This document shows positions 4,734-5,421 of a stretch of DNA of 5,421 nucleotides, in pieces. The stretch is from Thermaceae bacterium. Its GTDB lineage: Bacteria > Deinococcota > Deinococci > Deinococcales > Marinithermaceae. The DNA lies in contig JALVWZ010000001.1 of the NCBI GenBank assembly GCA_027023115.1, forward strand, positions 1-5,421. Direction: 5' to 3'. The notes below the pieces were generated by a model. The model worked only from the letters and a program-made list of their open reading frames with translations, had not been told where the DNA came from and made no database searches. Both the position numbers and the translations under genes were made by a program. Position 1 is the stretch's first letter. Each line of letters opens with the position of its first letter.

Positions 4734-5421
4734 GTGGCGGAGAAGGACAAAGACGAAACCAAGTGCATCCTCCTGATCGAAGACGATCCGGAGATCGCCC
4801 GGCTCCTGCAGGCAGAGCTGGCCGAGGCGGGTTACGCGGTGGAGTGGGCGTCCGGCGGCATGGAAGGGCTGGTCAAGCTGCGCCAGGATCCGCCGCAGCT
4901 GGTGATCCTCGACCTGGGTCTGCCCGACATCGACGGGGCCGAAATAGCCCGCCGCATCAAACAGCACGGCGACGTGCCGATTATCGTCCTGACCGCCACC
5001 GACGCGGTGGAGCGAAAGGTGCAGCTCCTCCTGGGTGGCGCTGACGACTACCTGACCAAGCCCTTCCACCCCGCCGAGCTGCTGGCTCGGATTCAGGTTC
5101 AATTCCGCAAGGCCGAGGGCGGGGAGGTGCGCCGCATTGGCGAGCTGCAGATAGACGTGGAGGGGCGGCGGGTGCGCTACGCTGACCGCGACGTACCCTT
5201 GAGCCCCAAGGAGTTCGCCCTGCTGGAGCTGCTCTCGAGCCGGCCGGGGCGGGTCTTCAGCCGCGACGAGATAGAGAAACGGGTTTGGGGCCGGCCGCTG
5301 GAAAGCGGCTCCAACGTGGTCGACGTGCACGTTGCCAACCTGCGCGCCAAGCTGCGCGACGCCGGGGCCTTTGGCCACCTGCGCACGGTGCGCGGGGTCG
5401 GTTACGCCCTGCGGCAGCCCA
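4734..5421 (+). CDS. OmpR/PhoB-family response regulator (3' end cut by window edge)
   Basis: A two-component DNA-binding regulator: 229 codons are present and only the last few are probably missing. The receiver domain (about 11-122) carries the acidic pair Asp17-Asp18 in LLIEDD, phospho-acceptor Asp60 in VILDLGLPD, switch Thr87 in VLTAT, and Lys109 in TKPF. A winged-helix domain (about 130-227) follows, with LSPKEFALLELL, the recognition region SGSNVVDVHVANLRAKL and the closing wing VRGVGYAL. Phosphorylation by a sensor kinase would promote dimerisation and promoter binding. A histidine kinase gene commonly follows such regulators but would lie outside the window. It starts at GTG 4734, 9 nt after the exported-protein gene. 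The target genes cannot be told. Confidence 0.96.
   Translation, partial: MAEKDKDETKCILLIEDDPEIARLLQAELAEAGYAVEWASGGMEGLVKLRQDPPQLVILDLGLPDIDGAEIARRIKQHGDVPIIVLTATDAVERKVQLLLGGADDYLTKPFHPAELLARIQVQFRKAEGGEVRRIGELQIDVEGRRVRYADRDVPLSPKEFALLELLSSRPGRVFSRDEIEKRVWGRPLESGSNVVDVHVANLRAKLRDAGAFGHLRTVRGVGYALRQP

Noticed and set aside
4356..5378. Minus-strand open frame of 340 codons
   Set aside because: Antisense to the exported protein and the response regulator, both supported by signal peptide or domain motifs.

Overview
The window looks like a chromosomal segment from a high-GC thermophile, most likely Deinococcota/Thermales (for example an Oceanithermus- or Marinithermus-like genus). This is inferred from Glu/Arg/Leu/Val-rich proteins, frequent GTG starts, strong GGAGG ribosome sites, a possible leaderless TANNNT promoter and many CTCGAG hexamers. 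No marker gene fixes the taxon. No rRNA, tRNA, CRISPR array, insertion sequence or prophage gene was recognised.

Left half (minus strand, about 1-3000). A tight operon reads right to left: mtnK (S-methyl-5-thioribose kinase, 2945-1728), then a split transketolase made of an N-terminal TPP-binding subunit (1717-797) and a C-terminal subunit (800 to beyond base 1, cut by the window edge). The gaps are 10 nt and a 4-nt overlap, so the three proteins are probably made together. In front of mtnK are a possible -35/-10 pair, a 22-bp near-perfect palindrome that looks like a repressor operator over the transcription start (2979-3000), and a small GC hairpin just before the ribosome site. The transketolase is divergent at several motifs. 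Its pairing with an MTR kinase suggests that it handles a sugar phosphate from methylthioadenosine (or 5'-deoxyadenosine) salvage rather than the pentose phosphate pathway. That idea is the main candidate for an undescribed system here, and it is inference.

Middle (about 3001-3669). This stretch has no convincing protein gene. The left part is GC-rich, with an 11-bp inverted repeat and a possible hairpin. The right part (about 3441-3678) is clearly more A+T-rich. It ends in a same-strand set of DnaA-box matches: two perfect TTATCCACA, one with a single mismatch and one weak. Three of them are spaced 11-12 bp apart, and the last overlaps the trpF stop codon. It could be a replication origin or another DnaA-binding locus.

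Right part (3670-5421). trpF (phosphoribosylanthranilate isomerase, tryptophan synthesis) lies on the minus strand. A short intergenic region separates it from a rightward pair: a small exported protein of unknown function, and 9 nt later an OmpR/PhoB-type response regulator that runs to the window edge, lacking only its last few codons. The start of the exported-protein gene carries the same 12-bp word as the mtnK operator core, so the two sites may share a regulator. A histidine kinase may follow outside the window.
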